In this document: positions 10,564 through 19,537 of the stretch, one piece after another
Layout of the letters: every line of letters begins with the position of its first letter
Position numbering within the stretch: position 1 is the stretch's first letter
Origin: Streptomyces sp. NBC_00442
GTDB lineage: Bacteria; Actinomycetota; Actinomycetes; Streptomycetales; Streptomycetaceae
NCBI RefSeq assembly: GCF_036014195.1
Contig: NZ_CP107918.1
Location: 5,270,001-5,334,000 of the forward strand
Direction of reading: 5' to 3'
Length of the DNA stretch: 64,000 nucleotides
Position numbers and translations under genes: made by a program
Notes under the pieces: generated by a model
What the model saw: the letters and a program-made list of their open reading frames with translations, nothing else
Told to the model about the DNA's origin: nothing
The model's database searches: none

Positions 10564-11388
10564 CTAGGGGGCCGTTACGAAATCGATCAGGTGTTCTACG
10601 GAGCCGAGCAGCGACGGGTCGAGGTCGCGATACGTCCGCACCCCCGCCAGGATCCGCTGCCACGCCGCCCCCGTGTTCTCCCGCCACCCGAGCGCCCGGC
10701 ACACCCCCGTCTTCCAGTCCTGCCCCCGCGGCACCACCGGCCACCCCGCGATCCCGACGGACGCCGGCTTCACCGCCTCCCACACGTCGATGTAGGGATG
10801 ACCGACGATCAGCACGTCGGGATGGGTCACGGACGCGGCGATGCGGGACTCCTTCGAGCCCGGGACCAGGTGGTCCACCAGGACACCGAGCCGCGCGTCC
10901 GGCCCCGGCGCGAACTCGGCGACGATCGCCGGAAGGTCGTCGATGCCCTCCAGGTACTCCACGACGACACCCTCGATGCGCAGGTCGTCACCCCACACCT
11001 TCTCCACGAGTTCCGCGTCGTGCCGGCCCTCGACGTAGATCCGGCCCGCTCGGGCCACCCGCGCCCGCGCCCCGGGCACGGCCACCGAACCGGACGCCGT
11101 GCGGGAGGGCCGTACGGGCGCCGGCGCGGTGGCCGAGGGACGTACGAGCGTGACGACCCGGCCTTCGAGGAGGAAGCCGCGCGGCTCCATCGGGAAGACC
11201 CGGTGCTTGCCGAAGCGGTCCTCCAGGGTGACCGTCGGCCCCTGAGCCGTCTTCTCGCAGCGGATCACGGCTCCGCAGAATCCCGTGGAGACCTCCTCGA
11301 CCACGAGATCGGCCTCGGCGGCCACCTCGGGAACAGGGGCCTGCTTCTTCTTCCACGGCGGGGTCAGATCGGGGCTGTAGCTACGCAT
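10564..11388 (-). CDS. DUF3097 family protein
   Basis: 274 residues starting MRSYSPDLTPPWKKKQ, the usual beginning of this actinobacterial family. No biochemical role is established to my knowledge. The second half has Toprim-like acidic and glycine patterns (RIYVEGRHDAELVEKVWGD; GVLVDHLVPGSKESRIA; DVLIVGHPYIDVWEAVKP). These suggest a Toprim-type metal-binding fold acting on nucleic acid; that is inference. The preceding open frame is a shadow. It ends convergently with hemW. Confidence 0.85.
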   Translation of the reverse strand: MRSYSPDLTPPWKKKQAPVPEVAAEADLVVEEVSTGFCGAVIRCEKTAQGPTVTLEDRFGKHRVFPMEPRGFLLEGRVVTLVRPSATAPAPVRPSRTASGSVAVPGARARVARAGRIYVEGRHDAELVEKVWGDDLRIEGVVVEYLEGIDDLPAIVAEFAPGPDARLGVLVDHLVPGSKESRIAASVTHPDVLIVGHPYIDVWEAVKPASVGIAGWPVVPRGQDWKTGVCRALGWRENTGAAWQRILAGVRTYRDLDPSLLGSVEHLIDFVTAP

Positions 11389-11530
11389 GGCCTCATCATT
11401 CGGGGCGGCGGGGCGGGTCAGTGGGTGGTCCGGCCGGGGGGCCGAGGGGTCGGCTCCGGGGAATGCGGCCAGGGCGGGGCCGGATCGGGGCTGTGGCTGC
11501 GCACGGGTCAGACGATACGGGCGGCCGCCG

Positions 11531-12253
11531 CTACGACACGCCGAATCCGGCGGCGAGTTGGTCACGCTGGGCGCGGACGAACGCCGCGTCCACCACGGCC
11601 CCGTGCCCGGGTACGTACACCGCCCCCTCGCCGCCCAGCGAGAGCAGCCGGTCGAGGGCGTCCGGCCAGCGCGCGGGCACCGCATCGGGGCCGGCCTGCG
11701 GCTCGCCCGACTCCTCCACGAGGTCCCCGCAGAACACGATCTCCGGCGATCCGGCGCCCGCGGGGACCAGTGCCACGAGATCGTGCCCGCTGTGCCCGGG
11801 GCCGATGTTGGCGAGCAGCACCTGGCGGCCGCCCAGATCGAGCGTCCACTCCCCGGACACCGCGTGGTGCGGCAGCACCAGGAGATCCGCCGCCTCGGCC
11901 GCGTCCCGCTCGGGCACCCCCTGCCGCACCGCGTCGCGACGCATCTCGTCGGGGGTCATGGCCCGCTCGATGCCGACGGCCGCGTACACCTCGGTCCCGG
12001 AGAAGGCCGCCGTGCCGAGGACGTGGTCGAAGTGGGGGTGGCTGAGCGCGATATGGGTCACACGGCGTCCGAAGAGAGCCTCGGCCTGCCTCCGCAGCTC
12101 CGCGCCCTCGCGCACCGTCGCGCCGGTGTCGTACAGGAGGAGCGAGTCCTCGCCGGCGATCAGTCCGGCCGTGGCGTCCCAGCCGGGAAGGCGCCTGCGG
12201 CCCACCCCGACACCGAGCCGCTCCCACCCGAACTCTTCCCAACCGACGTCCAT
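11531..12253 (-). CDS. Metallo-beta-lactamase-fold hydrolase
   Basis: 240 residues. The zinc motif is SHPHFDH (H72, H74, D76, H77), followed by GPGHSGHDL with the next histidine, GDLVEESG with the bridging aspartate, and GHG near the C-terminus. No signal peptide, so cytoplasmic. The substrate is unknown. The start ATG has TAGCGT exactly 6 nt upstream and no ribosome-binding site, pointing to a leaderless mRNA. It is divergent from the hrcA promoter region. Confidence 0.88.
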   Translation of the reverse strand: MDVGWEEFGWERLGVGVGRRRLPGWDATAGLIAGEDSLLLYDTGATVREGAELRRQAEALFGRRVTHIALSHPHFDHVLGTAAFSGTEVYAAVGIERAMTPDEMRRDAVRQGVPERDAAEAADLLVLPHHAVSGEWTLDLGGRQVLLANIGPGHSGHDLVALVPAGAGSPEIVFCGDLVEESGEPQAGPDAVPARWPDALDRLLSLGGEGAVYVPGHGAVVDAAFVRAQRDQLAAGFGVS

Positions 12254-12259
12254 GACGCG

Positions 12260-12265
12260 ACGCTA
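12260..12265 (-). promoter_or_regulatory. Leaderless -10 box of the MBL-fold gene
   Basis: On the minus strand TAGCGT fits TANNNT and ends 6 nt before the ATG. Confidence 0.6.
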
Positions 12266-12335
12266 TCGCAATCGATGGGCGGCGCCGCGCGGTAGCGTGG
12301 TCGGCCGCCCTTGCTAGGGGCGCACCGGTCGGCCG

Positions 12336-12341
12336 TACACT
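12336..12341 (+). promoter_or_regulatory. Candidate hrcA -10 box
   Basis: TACACT (TANNNT) lies 14 nt before the CIRCE element. A possible -35 is TTGCTA at 12311-12316. A start site about 7 nt downstream would place CIRCE across the early transcribed region, as in other HrcA-controlled promoters. Confidence 0.5.
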
Positions 12342-12355
12342 GGCCGGGGGATTGC

Positions 12356-12380
12356 TGGCACTCGAACACAGCGAGTGCCA
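12356..12380. promoter_or_regulatory. CIRCE element (HrcA operator)
   Basis: Inverted repeat tggcactc - 9 nt - gagtgcca. This matches the CIRCE consensus (TTAGCACTC-N9-GAGTGCTAA) in arm sequence and 9-nt spacing. It lies 28 bp before hrcA, so HrcA very likely represses its own operon here. Confidence 0.93.
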
Positions 12381-12407
12381 AACGGACGGCAACTGGAGGT
12401 GTGCGCG

Positions 12408-13427
12408 ATGCTCAGTGAACGCAGGCTCGAGGTGCTGCGCGCCATCGTCCAGGACTACGTCGGCACCGAGGAACCGGTGGGCTCCAAGGCCCTCACCGAG
12501 CGCCACGCGCTCGGCGTCTCCCCGGCGACCGTGCGCAACGACATGGCCGTCCTGGAGGAGGAGGGCTTCATCGCCCAGCCCCACACCAGCGCCGGCCGCA
12601 TCCCGACCGACAAGGGCTACCGGCTCTTCGTCGACCGGCTCGCGGGCGTCAAGCCCCTGTCGTCGCCGGAGCGCCGCGCGATCCAGAACTTCCTGGACAG
12701 CGCGGTCGACCTGGACGACGTCGTGGCCCGCACGGTGCGGCTGCTCGCGCAGCTGACCCGGCAGGTGGCGGTCGTCCAGTACCCGTCCCTGACGCGGTCC
12801 ACGGTGCGGCACGTGGAGCTTCTCTCCCTCGCGGCGGCCCGGCTGATGCTGGTGCTGATCACGGACACCGGCCGGGTCGAGCAGCGCATGGTCGACTGCC
12901 CGGCGCCGTTCGGCGAGGCCTCGCTCGCGGACCTGCGGGCCCGGCTCAACGCACGGGTGGTGGGGCGCCGCTTCGCGGACGTGCCGCAGCTCGTGCAGGA
13001 CTTGCCGGAGTCCTTCGAACCGGAGGACCGGGGAACCGTTTCGACGGTCCTCGCCACCCTCCTGGAAACCCTGGTCGAAGAGACCGAGGAGCGGCTGATG
13101 ATCGGCGGCACCGCCAATCTCACCCGCTTCGGACACGACTTCCCGCTGACCATCAGGCCGGTGCTGGAAGCACTTGAGGAGCAGGTCGTGCTCCTCAAGC
13201 TGCTCGGCGAGGCCAAGGAATCGGGCATGACCGTACGTATCGGGCACGAGAACAACGCCCATGAAGGACTGAACTCCACGTCCGTCGTATCGGTCGGCTA
13301 CGGTTCCGGCGGCGAGGCGGTCGCCAAACTCGGCGTGGTCGGACCGACCCGCATGGATTACCCCGGAACGATGGGAGCGGTACGCGCAGTGGCACGTTAC
13401 GTCGGACAGATCCTGGCGGAGTCGTAA
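12408..13427 (+). CDS. hrcA: Heat-inducible transcription repressor HrcA
   Basis: 339 residues. The N-terminal winged helix includes [18 protein letters not shown], then EPVGSKAL and [18 protein letters not shown]. The GAF-like middle and C-terminal dimerisation parts follow. The start at 12408 has GGAGGT 7 nt upstream; in-frame codons upstream fall inside CIRCE. It represses CIRCE-bearing chaperone genes and is released by heat through GroEL. The stop is directly followed by the GTG of dnaJ with no gap, so the pair forms one operon. Confidence 0.97.
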   Translation: MLSERRLEVLRAIVQDYVGTEEPVGSKALTERHALGVSPATVRNDMAVLEEEGFIAQPHTSAGRIPTDKGYRLFVDRLAGVKPLSSPERRAIQNFLDSAVDLDDVVARTVRLLAQLTRQVAVVQYPSLTRSTVRHVELLSLAAARLMLVLITDTGRVEQRMVDCPAPFGEASLADLRARLNARVVGRRFADVPQLVQDLPESFEPEDRGTVSTVLATLLETLVEETEERLMIGGTANLTRFGHDFPLTIRPVLEALEEQVVLLKLLGEAKESGMTVRIGHENNAHEGLNSTSVVSVGYGSGGEAVAKLGVVGPTRMDYPGTMGAVRAVARYVGQILAES

Positions 13428-14564
13428 GTGGCCACGGACTACTACGCCGTACTCGGCGTGCGCCGCGACGCATCACAGGACGAGATCAAGAAGGCCTTCC
13501 GGAGGCTCGCGCGGGAACTCCACCCCGACGTGAACCCCGACCCGAAGACCCAGGAGCGGTTCAAGGAGATCAACGCCGCTTACGAGGTCCTCTCCGACCC
13601 GCAGAAGAAGCAGGTCTTCGACCTCGGCGGGGACCCGCTGTCGTCGTCGGGCGGCGGCGGGGCCGGCGGCTTCGGCGCGGGCGGCTTCGGGAACTTCTCG
13701 GACATCATGGACGCCTTCTTCGGCACGGCATCGCAGCGCGGCCCGCGCTCGCGGACCCGCCGCGGCCAGGACGCCATGATCCGCCTGGAGATCGACCTCA
13801 ACGAGGCGGCCTTCGGCACCACCAAGGAGATCCAGGTCGACACCGCCGTGGTGTGCACGACCTGTTCGGGCGAGGGCGCCGCGCCCGGCACCTCCGCGCA
13901 GACCTGTGACATGTGTCGCGGTCGCGGCGAGGTGTCCCAGGTCACCCGGTCCTTCCTCGGCCAGGTCATGACCTCGCGGCCCTGCCCCCAGTGCCAGGGC
14001 TTCGGCACCGTCGTCCCCACCCCGTGCCCGGAGTGCGCGGGCGACGGCCGGATCCGCTCGCGGCGCACCCTCACCGTGAAGATCCCGGCCGGCGTCGACA
14101 ACGGCACCCGGATCCAGCTCGCGGGCGAGGGCGAGGTCGGCCCCGGCGGCGGCCCCGCCGGCGACCTGTACGTGGAGATCCACGAGGTCGCGCACGACGT
14201 GTTCCAGCGGCGCGGCGACGACCTGCACTGCACGGTCACCATCCCCATGACGGCGGCGTCGCTCGGCACGAAGGTGCCGCTCCAGACGCTCGACGGCATG
14301 GAGGAGGTGGACATCCGTCCGGGCAGCCAGTCCGGCCAGTCCATCCCGCTGCACGGCCGCGGCATCACGCATCTGCGCGGCGGCGGGCGCGGCGACCTCA
14401 TCGTGCACGTCGAGGTCCTGACCCCCAGCAAGCTCGACCCGGCGCAGGAGGACCTCCTGCGCCAGCTCGCGAAGCTGCGCGGAGAGGAACGCCCCACGGG
14501 CCAGTTCCAGCCCGGCCAGCAGGGCCTGTTCTCCCGCCTGAAGGACGCGTTCAACGGGCGCTGA
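13428..14564 (+). CDS. dnaJ: Chaperone protein DnaJ (second paralogue type)
   Basis: 378 residues. J domain with HPD in ELHPDVNPD, then a Gly/Phe stretch (GGFGAGGFGNF), four zinc-finger repeats (CTTCSGEG, CDMCRGRG, CPQCQGFG, CPECAGDG) and the C-terminal substrate-binding domain. Works with DnaK as a co-chaperone. The GTG start abuts the hrcA stop. Streptomyces usually has another dnaJ in the dnaK operon, so this is likely the hrcA-linked copy often called dnaJ2. A strong terminator follows. Confidence 0.95.
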   Translation: MATDYYAVLGVRRDASQDEIKKAFRRLARELHPDVNPDPKTQERFKEINAAYEVLSDPQKKQVFDLGGDPLSSSGGGGAGGFGAGGFGNFSDIMDAFFGTASQRGPRSRTRRGQDAMIRLEIDLNEAAFGTTKEIQVDTAVVCTTCSGEGAAPGTSAQTCDMCRGRGEVSQVTRSFLGQVMTSRPCPQCQGFGTVVPTPCPECAGDGRIRSRRTLTVKIPAGVDNGTRIQLAGEGEVGPGGGPAGDLYVEIHEVAHDVFQRRGDDLHCTVTIPMTAASLGTKVPLQTLDGMEEVDIRPGSQSGQSIPLHGRGITHLRGGGRGDLIVHVEVLTPSKLDPAQEDLLRQLAKLRGEERPTGQFQPGQQGLFSRLKDAFNGR

Positions 14565-14573
14565 GCCCTGCGG

Positions 14574-14608
14574 AAAGGGGCTGCGGGGTGATCCCCGCAG
14601 CCCCTTTT
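14574..14608 (+). terminator. hrcA-dnaJ operon terminator
   Basis: Perfect stem aaaggggctgcgggg / ccccgcagccccttt around a TGAT loop, ending in tttctcttt: a textbook intrinsic terminator 10 bp after dnaJ. Confidence 0.95.
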
Positions 14609-14710
14609 CTCTTTGGTTTCTCCATGGGCCGTGCCCCGGGTGACCGGGCTCACCCGGCCCGGCGGCAGGGGCGATTCGGCGCGCGAGCGACACCGTGGCA
14701 CGATGCGAGC

Positions 14711-15802
14711 ATGGCTTTGACCGATCTCTGCCGGTATCCGATCGTGCAGGCGCCCATGGCGGGCGGTGCCTCCGGTCCGGCGCTGGCCGCGGCCGTCTCC
14801 GAGGCCGGGGGGCTCGGATTCCTGGCCGCCGGGTACAAGACCGCCGACGGCATGTACCAGGAGATCAAGCAGGTGCGCGGCCTGACCGGCCGGCCGTTCG
14901 GCGTCAACCTGTTCATGCCGCAGGAGCCGCACACCGACCCCGCCGCCATCGAGGTGTACCGCCACCAGCTCGCGGGCGAGGCGACCTGGTACGACACCCC
15001 GCTCGGCGACGCCGACACCGGGGGCGACGACAACTACGAGGCCAAGCTGGCCATCCTGCGCGAGGACCCGGTCCCGGTCGTGTCGTTCACGTTCGGCTGC
15101 CCCGAGCGCGCCGTCATCGACGCGTTCGCGAAGGTCGGCACGTACACGATCGTCACCGTGACGACGCCCCAGGAGGCGCAGGCCGCGCAGTGGGCGGGCG
15201 CCGACGCGGTGTGCGTGCAGGGCATCGAGGCGGGCGGACACCAGGGCACCTACCGCGACGACCCGCAGACCGGCGGCGCGGGCCTCGGACTGCTCACGCT
15301 GATCGCCCTCGTACGCGAGAGCGTCCGGCTGCCGATCGTCGCGGCCGGCGGCCTGATGCGCGGCGCCCAGATCGCCGCGGTACTCGCGGCGGGCGCGGAC
15401 GCGGCGCAGCTGGGCACCGCGTTCCTGGCGTGCCCCGAGTCGGGCGCGAACGCCCTGCACAAGCAGGCCCTGACCAACCCTCTCTTCGTGCGTACGGAGG
15501 TGACGCGGGCCTTCTCCGGGCGGCCCGCCCGGGGCCTGGTGAACCGCTTCATGCGCGAACACGGCCCGTACGCGCCCGCCGCCTATCCCCAGGTGCACCA
15601 GCTCACCGCCGGCCTGCGCAAGGCCGCGGCCGCCGCGGGTGACGCCCAGGGCATGGCGCTCTGGGCGGGCCAGGGCCACCGCCTGGCGCGCGACCTCCCC
15701 GCCGGCGGCCTCGTGGAGCTCCTGGCCGGCGAACTCGACGAAGCGGCAGCCGAGTTGACCACGAACCTGCAGAGCCTGAAGAACAAGAGGAGTACGTCAT
15801 GA
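14711..15802 (+). CDS. Nitronate monooxygenase family flavoprotein
   Basis: 363 residues, an FMN-dependent TIM barrel of the 2-nitropropane dioxygenase/nitronate monooxygenase family. Motifs are YPIVQAPMAGGASGPALAAAVSEAGGLG at the N-terminus, GIEAGGHQG with the catalytic-type histidine, and AAGADAAQLGTAF (phosphate binding). The family oxidises alkyl nitronates and detoxifies propionate 3-nitronate; the exact substrate is not shown. The ATG at 14711 is preceded by cacgat 6 nt upstream, possibly a leaderless promoter. It overlaps rsmE by ATGA. Confidence 0.9.
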   Translation: MALTDLCRYPIVQAPMAGGASGPALAAAVSEAGGLGFLAAGYKTADGMYQEIKQVRGLTGRPFGVNLFMPQEPHTDPAAIEVYRHQLAGEATWYDTPLGDADTGGDDNYEAKLAILREDPVPVVSFTFGCPERAVIDAFAKVGTYTIVTVTTPQEAQAAQWAGADAVCVQGIEAGGHQGTYRDDPQTGGAGLGLLTLIALVRESVRLPIVAAGGLMRGAQIAAVLAAGADAAQLGTAFLACPESGANALHKQALTNPLFVRTEVTRAFSGRPARGLVNRFMREHGPYAPAAYPQVHQLTAGLRKAAAAAGDAQGMALWAGQGHRLARDLPAGGLVELLAGELDEAAAELTTNLQSLKNKRSTS

Positions 15803-16542
15803 CCGCCCCGGTCTTCGTCGTCGACACCGTGCCGGGCGTCGGCGCCTACGTCCTGGACGGCGCGGAGGGCCGGCACGCGGTGTCCGTCAAGCGGCTGCGC
15901 CCCGAGGAGGCGGTGACCCTCACCGACGGCGCGGGGAACTGGGCGGACGCGGTCGTCGTGGCCGCCGAGGGCAAGGACCGCCTGACCGTACGGGTCACCG
16001 CGGGCGCGAGCGAGGCCGAGCCCGAGGTGCGCGTCACCGTGGTGCAGGCGCTGCCCAAGGGCGACCGGGGCGAGGTCGCCGTGGAGACGATGACCGAGAC
16101 CGGCGTCGACGCGATCGTGCCGTGGCAGGCCGGGCGCTGCATCACGCAGTGGAAGGGTGAACGCGGTGCCAAGTCCCTTGCCAAATGGCGCAGTACGGCC
16201 CGCGAGTCGGGCAAGCAGTCGCGCCGCGTCCGCTTCCCCGACGTGCGGGACGCCCTGACCACGAAGCAGGTCGCGGCCCTGCTGGCCGAGGCGGACCTCG
16301 CGGTGGTCCTGCACGAGGACCCCGATGTCGCCTCGGCGGCCCTGGCCACGGCGGATCTGCCCGCCCGCGGGGAGATCGTCCTGGTGGTGGGCCCCGAGGG
16401 CGGCGTCTCCCCGGACGAGCTGGCCGCCTTCGCCGCGGCGGGCGCGAAGCCGCACCGCCTGGGCGCGAGCGTGCTGCGCACGTCGACCGCGGGCACGGTG
16501 GCGGCGGCGGTCCTGATGTCCCGAACGGGCCGCTGGTCCTGA
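15799..16542 (+). CDS. rsmE: 16S rRNA m3U1498 methyltransferase RsmE
   Basis: 247 residues, SPOUT superfamily. It has the N-terminal PUA-like domain (AEGRHAVSVKRLRPEEAVTLTDG) and the SAM-binding knot (LVVGPEGGVSPDEL, then LGASVLRTSTAGTVAAAVL). It methylates U1498 of 16S rRNA. Overlap with the preceding gene suggests translational coupling. Confidence 0.96.
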   Translation: MTAPVFVVDTVPGVGAYVLDGAEGRHAVSVKRLRPEEAVTLTDGAGNWADAVVVAAEGKDRLTVRVTAGASEAEPEVRVTVVQALPKGDRGEVAVETMTETGVDAIVPWQAGRCITQWKGERGAKSLAKWRSTARESGKQSRRVRFPDVRDALTTKQVAALLAEADLAVVLHEDPDVASAALATADLPARGEIVLVVGPEGGVSPDELAAFAAAGAKPHRLGASVLRTSTAGTVAAAVLMSRTGRWS

Positions 16543-16550
16543 GGCCTGCC

Positions 16551-16690
16551 CCCTCCGCGCCGCAAGAAGCCCCCTGGGGCTCCGCCCCGGACCCCGGTTC
16601 GCGCCTTAAGGGCGCTCGTCCTCAATCTCCCCCAAGGCCTCAAGGGCCAGGGGGGACCCCCATGACGGGCTGAGGATGCCCATGCTGGCC
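16551..16690. repeat. ctggggctccgccccggaccccg intergenic repeat block
   Basis: Non-coding. Contains ggggctccgcccc (stem GGGGC/GCCCC, loop TCC), then ttcgcgccttaagggcgctcgtcctc, then gaccccc-atgacgggctgaggatgcccatg. The same string recurs at 35.5, 43.2, 51.4 and 56.7 kb in either orientation. Confidence 0.8.
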
Positions 16691-17146
16691 GGCTCCGGGT
16701 GCCCTACAGGGGCGCGGGGCTGTGACATTGCGCTGCTCCGCAGCGGTGGGCGCGACCGTTCGGCTCCGGGTGCCCTACAGGGGCGCGGGGCTGTGACATT
16801 GCGCTGCTCCGCAGCGGTGGGCGCGACCGCTCGGCGCCGGGTGCCCTACAGGGGCGCGGGGCTGTGACATTGCGCGGCTCCGCCGCGGTGCGCGCGACCG
16901 CTCGGCTCCGGGCGCCCTACAGGGGCGCGGGGCTGTGACATTGCGCGGCTCCGCCGCGGTGGGCGCGACCGCTCGGCTCCGGGTGCCCTACAGGGGCGCG
17001 GGGCTGTGACATTGCGCGGCTCCGCCGCGGTGGGCGCGACCGTTCGGCTCCGGGTGCCCTACAGGGGCGCGGGGCTGTGACATTGCGCGGCTCCGCCGCG
17101 GTGGGCGCGACCGATCGGCTCCGGGTGCCCTACAGGGGCGCGGGGA
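16691..17146 (+). repeat. 71-bp tandem array, six full units plus a partial seventh
   Basis: Units start at 16691, 16762, 16833, 16904, 16975 and 17046, each exactly 71 bp, with a partial unit at 17117 that breaks off after cgcgggga. Each begins ggc(t/g)ccggg(t/c)gccctaca, continues ggggcgcggggctgtgaca, and ends cgcgaccg. A central hairpin is GCTGC-TCC-GCAGC in units 1-2 and GCGGC-TCC-GCCGC in units 3-6, so both arms changed together. Open frames across it are short and carry no recognisable protein. It lies between rsmE (+) and a lipoprotein gene (+). Confidence 0.93.
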
Positions 17147-17305
17147 ACTGCGCGACCAGCCGTCCACGGCCCGCACACGAAAGCGGGTTTTAGGGGCGCG
17201 GGGAACTGCGCGAGACGCGGGCACGGTCCGCACACGAAGGCGGGGTTGAGGGGCGCGGGGAACTGCGCGAGCAACCACGCACGGCCCGCAGTCGACGTTT
17301 CAGGG
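17135..17305 (+). repeat. Three copies of the 57/58-bp intergenic repeat
   Basis: ggggcgcggggaactgcgcg cores start at 17135, 17193 and 17250. Each is followed by a cacgg(c/t)ccgcacacgaa-type segment, except that the last diverges after cccgca. The first core overlaps the end of the partial seventh 71-bp unit, so the two families are physically joined. Confidence 0.88.
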
Positions 17306-17404
17306 GTCCGGGCGGAGCCCGAAGGGGGGCGGGGTGGTCCACGGGAGGGTGGGATGGCTGCAAGGGGGCTACCGCCCGGGGGGTCGCGGTGGCACCCTGA
17401 CGCC

Positions 17405-17956
17405 ATGGGGCCCACGAGGTCGAACCACCACCCGCGCCGCACGGCACACCGCGCACCGCCCTTCCCGCTGCTCGCCGCACTCGCCATCGGCGCGGTCACG
17501 GCCGTCACCGCCTGCGACCCCGTCGGCGGGCTCAACTCCGCCGCCGTGGCGCTCACCACGGACCAGGCCGCGACCACCGAGCTGGAGCATCACCACGTCG
17601 ACGTCAAGTGGCTGACGTGCAACGCCGACCTCAACCGCGGTGCGAGCGCGACGCCTTCGGCCGCCGCCACCACGAAGGACGTCGCCGACCTGGACTGCCA
17701 GGGCGAGACCAGGGACGGCAGGGCCATCACCGTCAAGGGGAAGGTCACGCAGGAGGTCGAAGGCCGCTGCGTGAAGGGCGACCTGACGGCCAAGGTCGCC
17801 GGGAGGACCGTCTTCCGTTCCTCCGTCCTGGGCGACTGCGAGGCACCCGCCCCCGCCCCCACGGGCCGCGCGACGCCCCACCCGGGCGACAGCCCCGTGG
17901 CCACGGTCACGGTGACGGCCACCGTGACCGTCACGGAGTCCTTCCGCGGCAAGTAG
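17405..17956 (+). CDS. Putative lipoprotein
   Basis: 183 residues. A hydrophobic leader (PLLAALAIGAVTAVTAC) ends in a lipobox with C37, so export and lipid anchoring are likely. The mature part has four further cysteines (LTCNAD, LDCQGE, GRCVKG, GDCEAP) that could form two disulfides, and a Val/Thr-rich tail (VATVTVTATVTVT). I do not recognise the family; similar small lipoproteins are common in Streptomyces. The ATG at 17405 is chosen because the leader starts there; upstream in-frame codons lie in the repeat block. Confidence 0.7.
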   Translation: MGPTRSNHHPRRTAHRAPPFPLLAALAIGAVTAVTACDPVGGLNSAAVALTTDQAATTELEHHHVDVKWLTCNADLNRGASATPSAAATTKDVADLDCQGETRDGRAITVKGKVTQEVEGRCVKGDLTAKVAGRTVFRSSVLGDCEAPAPAPTGRATPHPGDSPVATVTVTATVTVTESFRGK

Positions 17957-18078
17957 GCCGCGTGCCGGTACGCCGTGGGCCACCCGCCCCGAGCCGGAGC
18001 GCCGCGCTCCGCGCCGCCTCCCGAACGCGTTGAGTAGCATGCGGTTACCTGATCAACGCGACCAAGGAGGACCGGACC

Positions 18079-18438
18079 GTGGCCGGAGAACCGCAGGCCG
18101 ACTGCCTGTTCTGCAAAATCGTCTCGGGCGACGTCCCGGCGACCGTCGTGCGCGAGACCGAGACCACGGTGGCCTTCCGGGACATCAACCCCCAGGCCCC
18201 TACCCACGTCCTGGTCATCCCCCGGGTCCACCACCCCGACGCCGCCTCGCTCGCGGCCGCGGAACCGGCGATCCTCGCGGACGTCGTACGGGAGGCCGGC
18301 GAGGTCGCCCGCGCGGAAGGGGTCGACCGCAACGGCTACCGGCTCGTGTTCAACACCGGCAGCGGCGCGGGCCAGACCGTCTTCCACGCCCACGTGCACG
18401 TCCTGGGAGGCCGCGGCCTCCAGTGGCCCCCCGGATAG
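18079..18438 (+). CDS. HIT family nucleotide-binding protein
   Basis: 119 residues. Histidine triad HAHVHV (H103, H105, H107) near the C-terminus and an N-terminal CLFC zinc pair (C9, C12). Family members hydrolyse nucleoside phosphoramidates or dinucleotides; the substrate here is not shown. GTG start with AAGGAGG 10 nt upstream. Confidence 0.93.
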   Translation: MAGEPQADCLFCKIVSGDVPATVVRETETTVAFRDINPQAPTHVLVIPRVHHPDAASLAAAEPAILADVVREAGEVARAEGVDRNGYRLVFNTGSGAGQTVFHAHVHVLGGRGLQWPPG

Positions 18439-18541
18439 AACGAACCGGCACCGCCCGCATCTCGGCGGCGCGGCACCCCCGCACCCCGCACCCCGCCCCA
18501 TCCGCTCGGCCCGCGTCGTCCGCACAGCAAGGCAACTCACC

Positions 18542-19453
18542 GTGTCCGTACGTGAATTGGTGGTGCTCGGCACCGCGAGCCAGGTCCCGACCCGCCACCG
18601 CAACCACAACGGCTACCTGCTGCGCTGGGACGGCGAGGGCATCCTCTTCGACCCCGGCGAGGGCACACAGCGGCAGATGCTGCGGGCCGGGGTCGCCGCG
18701 CACGACATCAACCGGATCTGCGTCACGCACTTCCACGGCGACCACTCGCTCGGCCTGGCCGGGGTGATCCAGCGGATCAACCTCGACCGGGTCCCGCATC
18801 CGGTCACCGCGCACTACCCGCTCAGCGGCGCGCACTTCTTCGAGCGCCTGCGGTACGCCACGGCCTACCGCGAGTCGGTCCAGCTCGGCCAGGAGCCGGT
18901 CGAGGGGGACGGCGCGGTGCTGGCCGCGACACCCGCGTACACGCTGGACGCCCGCCGCCTCTCGCACCCCGTCGAGTCCTACGGCTACCGTCTCGTGGAG
19001 CCCGACGGCCGCCGCATACTGCCCGAGCTGCTCGACCGGCATGGCATCAAGGGTCCCGACGTGGGGCGCCTCCAGCGCGAGGGCGAGCTGGACGGCGTCA
19101 CCCTCGACGACGTCAGCGAGGTCCGGCGCGGACAGCGCTTCGCGTTCGTCATGGACACCCGCCTGTGCGACGGCGTACGCGAGCTGGCCGACGCCTGCGA
19201 CATGCTGGTCATCGAGTCGACGTTCCTGGACGGCGACATCCAACTGGCCACCGATCACGGCCATTTGACGGCCGGCCAGGCGGCCTCGGTGGCCCGGGAC
19301 GCGGGCGTACGCCACCTGGTCCTCACCCATTTCTCGCAGCGGTACACGGACCCCGAGGAGTTCGAGCGGCAGGCCCGTGCCGCCGGGTACGAGGGCGAAC
19401 TGACCGTCGCCGCCGACCTCGTCCGGGTCCCGCTGCCCAAACGCACGGCGTAG
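18542..19453 (+). CDS. rnz: Ribonuclease Z
   Basis: 303 residues, metallo-beta-lactamase fold. Zinc motif THFHGDH (H63, H65, D67, H68) and the RNase Z hallmarks [19 protein letters not shown] and [10 protein letters not shown]. Also FVMDTR and the C-terminal LTHFSQRY histidine. Processes tRNA 3' ends. GTG start; an AAGG stretch upstream can serve as ribosome-binding site. Confidence 0.94.
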   Translation: MSVRELVVLGTASQVPTRHRNHNGYLLRWDGEGILFDPGEGTQRQMLRAGVAAHDINRICVTHFHGDHSLGLAGVIQRINLDRVPHPVTAHYPLSGAHFFERLRYATAYRESVQLGQEPVEGDGAVLAATPAYTLDARRLSHPVESYGYRLVEPDGRRILPELLDRHGIKGPDVGRLQREGELDGVTLDDVSEVRRGQRFAFVMDTRLCDGVRELADACDMLVIESTFLDGDIQLATDHGHLTAGQAASVARDAGVRHLVLTHFSQRYTDPEEFERQARAAGYEGELTVAADLVRVPLPKRTA

Positions 19454-19537
19454 TACCGGCACCCACCGGCCCCCACCCGCCCCCACCCCTCTCCCTTTGA
19501 GTCTCCCCCTTGAAGCACCACCGCTAGGAATCCCCCC

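Noticed and set aside
12375..12407. Earlier in-frame hrcA start
   Set aside because: It lies inside the CIRCE element and lacks a ribosome-binding site, whereas the ATG at 12408 has GGAGGT at the right distance.
16691..17146. CRISPR array
   Set aside because: The units are contiguous 71-bp tandem copies with no unique spacers, and no cas gene is present.
16676..17296. Small proteins coded by the repeat block
   Set aside because: Short frames repeat the array translation and have no signal, domain or good ribosome-binding site.
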